64,000 bases of DNA, taken from NCBI RefSeq assembly GCF_035609205.1, contig NZ_CP141184.1, forward strand, positions 5,401,001 to 5,465,000, read 5' to 3'. The stretch is from Hymenobacter sp. GOD-10R. Its GTDB lineage: Bacteria; Bacteroidota; Bacteroidia; Cytophagales; Hymenobacteraceae. Made by a program: the position numbers and the translations under genes. The notes beneath the pieces are model-generated. The model was not told the origin of the DNA and did no database searches. It was given only the letters and a program-made list of their open reading frames with translations. Below, piece after piece: positions 63,101 to 64,000 of the stretch (within the stretch, counting starts at the first letter, position 1; each line of letters begins with the position of its first letter).

Positions 63101-64000
63101 CCAGCCCAAGTCACGATGCTCACCAACTGGGTAACGGCTGGGGGCACCCTGATTGCGCTCCGGCCAAATGCGCAGCTAGCTCCCCTCCTAGGTCTTAACC
63201 CTGCGAACGGAACGCTCAGCGACAAGTACTTGCTGGTCAACACAGCCAGCGGGCCCGGCGTCGGCATTGTCGATCAAACTATGCAATTCCATGGCACCGC
63301 CGACCTGTATACGCTGAACGGGGCCACAGCCCTAGCCACGCTGTACTCGGGGGCAACTGCGGCGACCACCAACCCAGCCGTAACGACCAAAGATGTGGGC
63401 CCCAACGGCGGCAAGGCCATTGCCTTCACCTACGACCTAGCACGGTCCGTGGTGTATACGCGTCAGGGCAATCCGGCCTGGGCTGGGCAAAAGCGAGACG
63501 GCGAAATCAACCCGATTCGCTCGGACGACATGTTCTTCCCCGACTGGATTGACTTCAACAAAGTAACAATTCCGCAGGCTGATGAGCAGCAGCGCTTGCT
63601 AGCTAACATCATCGTGCAAAGCAACTTGCACCGGAAGCCCCTACCTAGGTTCTGGTACTTACCACGCGGCTTGAAGGCAGCAGTAGTAATGACCGGTGAC
63701 GACCACGGCAACGGCGGCACCAAGGGCCGGTTCGATGGCTACATCGCTAAAAGCTCCTCCAACACGGCCCAGGCCGTAGCCGACTGGACGGCCATTCGGG
63801 GCACGTCCTACATCTACCCCGGCACGCCCATCACCGATGCGCAAGCTGCCGCCTACGAGGCGCAAGGCTTTGAAATCGGCCTGCACCTGAACACGGATTG
63901 CAACGTCTGGACGCCGACTTCCCTGCGCAACTACTTCGATACGCAGTTGCCGCAGCTAGCCAGTCAGCTACCTAGCATCTCTGCCACCAGCACGCTGCGG
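60122..64000 (+). CDS. Large secreted multi-domain protein with formamidase-like, DUF4082 and polysaccharide-deacetylase-like regions (partial)
   Basis: An open frame of at least 1293 codons running off the right edge. A hydrophobic segment (LLLLVFSLSFSSLLAQ, residues 58-72) acts as signal sequence. Residues 75-560 resemble the large-subunit domain of N,N-dimethylformamidase-like proteins (YRLGYYQGRG, SVGHDEYWSG, FFGGNEVYWKTRW). Next come an Ig-like domain, a DUF4082 domain (YITGARFYKQSGN, SGWQEVPFP), a Big_5-type domain (STSPIANAGNVSITP) and a glutamine-amidotransferase-like region (PILVISSTANPF). The last part (AAVVMTGDDHGNGG, FEIGLHLNT) resembles polysaccharide deacetylases. Such giant proteins are often T9SS substrates; the tail is not in view. 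Confidence 0.8.
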   Translation, partial: MKTPITPASLERAGVCLARNVSAPNSTAAKTNNWFFELGYSLLIKRLLLLVFSLSFSSLLAQNAIVTENAQTGALASEWDVSGAGDLSIQGFATDISYNVGETARFKIKTNATGYTIRIYRLGYYQGRGARFITQIAPSAPLPQTQPLGNFDATTGLLDCGNWAESASWAIPSSAVSGIYIAKLTRTDTQGASHIVFVVRNDASTSDLLFQTSDATWQAYNVYGDNNNGKSLYTGAGGKASKVSYNRPFLTRSGGGGGGAAEDWLFNSEYPMLRWLEANGYDMTYSTDVDTDRRGNLLLQHKVFMSVGHDEYWSGAARDNVTAARNAGKHLAFFGGNEVYWKTRWENNNRTLVCYKEGGSGENACSGKCDPSPEWTGQWRSGCNFPTAGGCRPENELSGQISWSGDIGTIQVPATYKNLRFWRNTSVAALGAGQTATLTPNTLGYEWNPYQEQFKSTYPSGRIVLSQTTLNGKVHQLSIYKHSSGALVFGAGTVQWSWGLDSNHDRGNDAANPAMQQATLNLFADMGVQPATRQAGLVAATASTDAQAPTVAITSPAPNASLPSGTAVTITGTATDANAVAGVEVSTDGGTTWNVATGTTSWTFAWTPTTQGAATIRSRAFDDSGNMSAPVVVAVTVTGPNTQVCPCTVFQPTEAPANNPYNDNQAIQLGMRFRASSDGYITGARFYKQSGNTGTHTAQLYNNAGVLLAEAVFTSESASGWQEVPFPSAVAVTANTTYVISYHSSAGNYSATNPGFDVAKVNGPLRGLANGEDGANGVYKYSATPAFPTDNYQTSNYWVDVVFNTTGGGADTTPPTVVSTSPIANAGNVSITPAVTVTFNEALDPATVNTNTLGLFGPGNAPVSASVSYNASSRTATLSPTGNLAYSTAYTVRVKGGTTDPRIKDAAGNALAADYTWSFTTRSAPPAPLPSPNDGPGGPILVISSTANPFSRFPVEILRAEGFNEFAARDIAQVDNTLLNAYDVVVLGDISVSPAQVTMLTNWVTAGGTLIALRPNAQLAPLLGLNPANGTLSDKYLLVNTASGPGVGIVDQTMQFHGTADLYTLNGATALATLYSGATAATTNPAVTTKDVGPNGGKAIAFTYDLARSVVYTRQGNPAWAGQKRDGEINPIRSDDMFFPDWIDFNKVTIPQADEQQRLLANIIVQSNLHRKPLPRFWYLPRGLKAAVVMTGDDHGNGGTKGRFDGYIAKSSSNTAQAVADWTAIRGTSYIYPGTPITDAQAAAYEAQGFEIGLHLNTDCNVWTPTSLRNYFDTQLPQLASQLPSISATSTLR

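Overview
The window is high-GC DNA from a Bacteroidota chromosome, most probably Hymenobacter or a close relative. Several signals point there: Bacteroidota-type promoter boxes (TAnnTTTG) close to starts, an almost complete lack of Shine-Dalgarno sites, a type IX secretion sorting tail, LytS/LytTR signalling, many Tat- or lipoprotein-type secreted proteins, and a tmRNA whose tag ends in NGEYSYAMAA. The tetranucleotide CTAG, rare in most bacteria, is very common here, mostly as CCTAGGT and GCTAGC. Assignment to the genus is inference.

Layout. 0-7.3 kb: end of a PAS protein, a CZB-like protein without zinc ligands, a DUF2306-like membrane protein, a Tat-exported glycosylasparaginase overlapping cutC, a PAS histidine kinase and a family-32-like glycosyltransferase. 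7.3-23.5 kb: a loose, partly decayed stretch. Intact genes (CheY-like regulator, SH3b protein, DinB-like protein, patatin with an outer-membrane-like partner, SGNH esterase, an apparently imported GH2 glycosidase, a glycine-rich T9SS protein, an outer-membrane barrel) alternate with relics. The relics are a DUF6624 gene with an amber stop, an ArnT-like glycosyltransferase, a carboxymuconolactone-decarboxylase-like gene, an NAD-dependent epimerase and a NUC1 nuclease. The ssrA tmRNA closes this part. 23.5-26 kb: a three-gene leftward cluster headed by a protein with about fifteen-residue repeats.

26-36 kb is core metabolism: dnaX with a ten-A run suited to slippage, a large M16 peptidase lipoprotein, and two isocitrate dehydrogenases of different families placed about 1.7 kb apart and convergent. 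Next is a microbial rhodopsin with a D-T-K motif and the glycine that permits a carotenoid antenna, then MscS, a flavin/PNPOx-like stress protein, an SDR and an AraC regulator. 41-50 kb: a ModF-like twin ATPase, an RGG/N-rich secreted protein, a P1 peptidase overlapping a class IV aminotransferase, a second AraC regulator and a cupin gene frameshifted in its Tat signal.

50-64 kb: DinB-like protein, class I aminotransferase, cytochrome b, then a LytS kinase, a frameshifted LytS paralogue lacking its phospho-accepting histidine, and their LytTR regulator. A vanadium haloperoxidase lipoprotein, a zinc alcohol dehydrogenase and a multi-domain secreted protein running off the right edge complete the window. 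Gene ends are often marked by long, nearly perfect hairpins (stems 12-34 bp), some sharing sequence and looking like dispersed palindromic repeats. I saw no CRISPR array, no complete insertion sequence, no tRNA and no rRNA.
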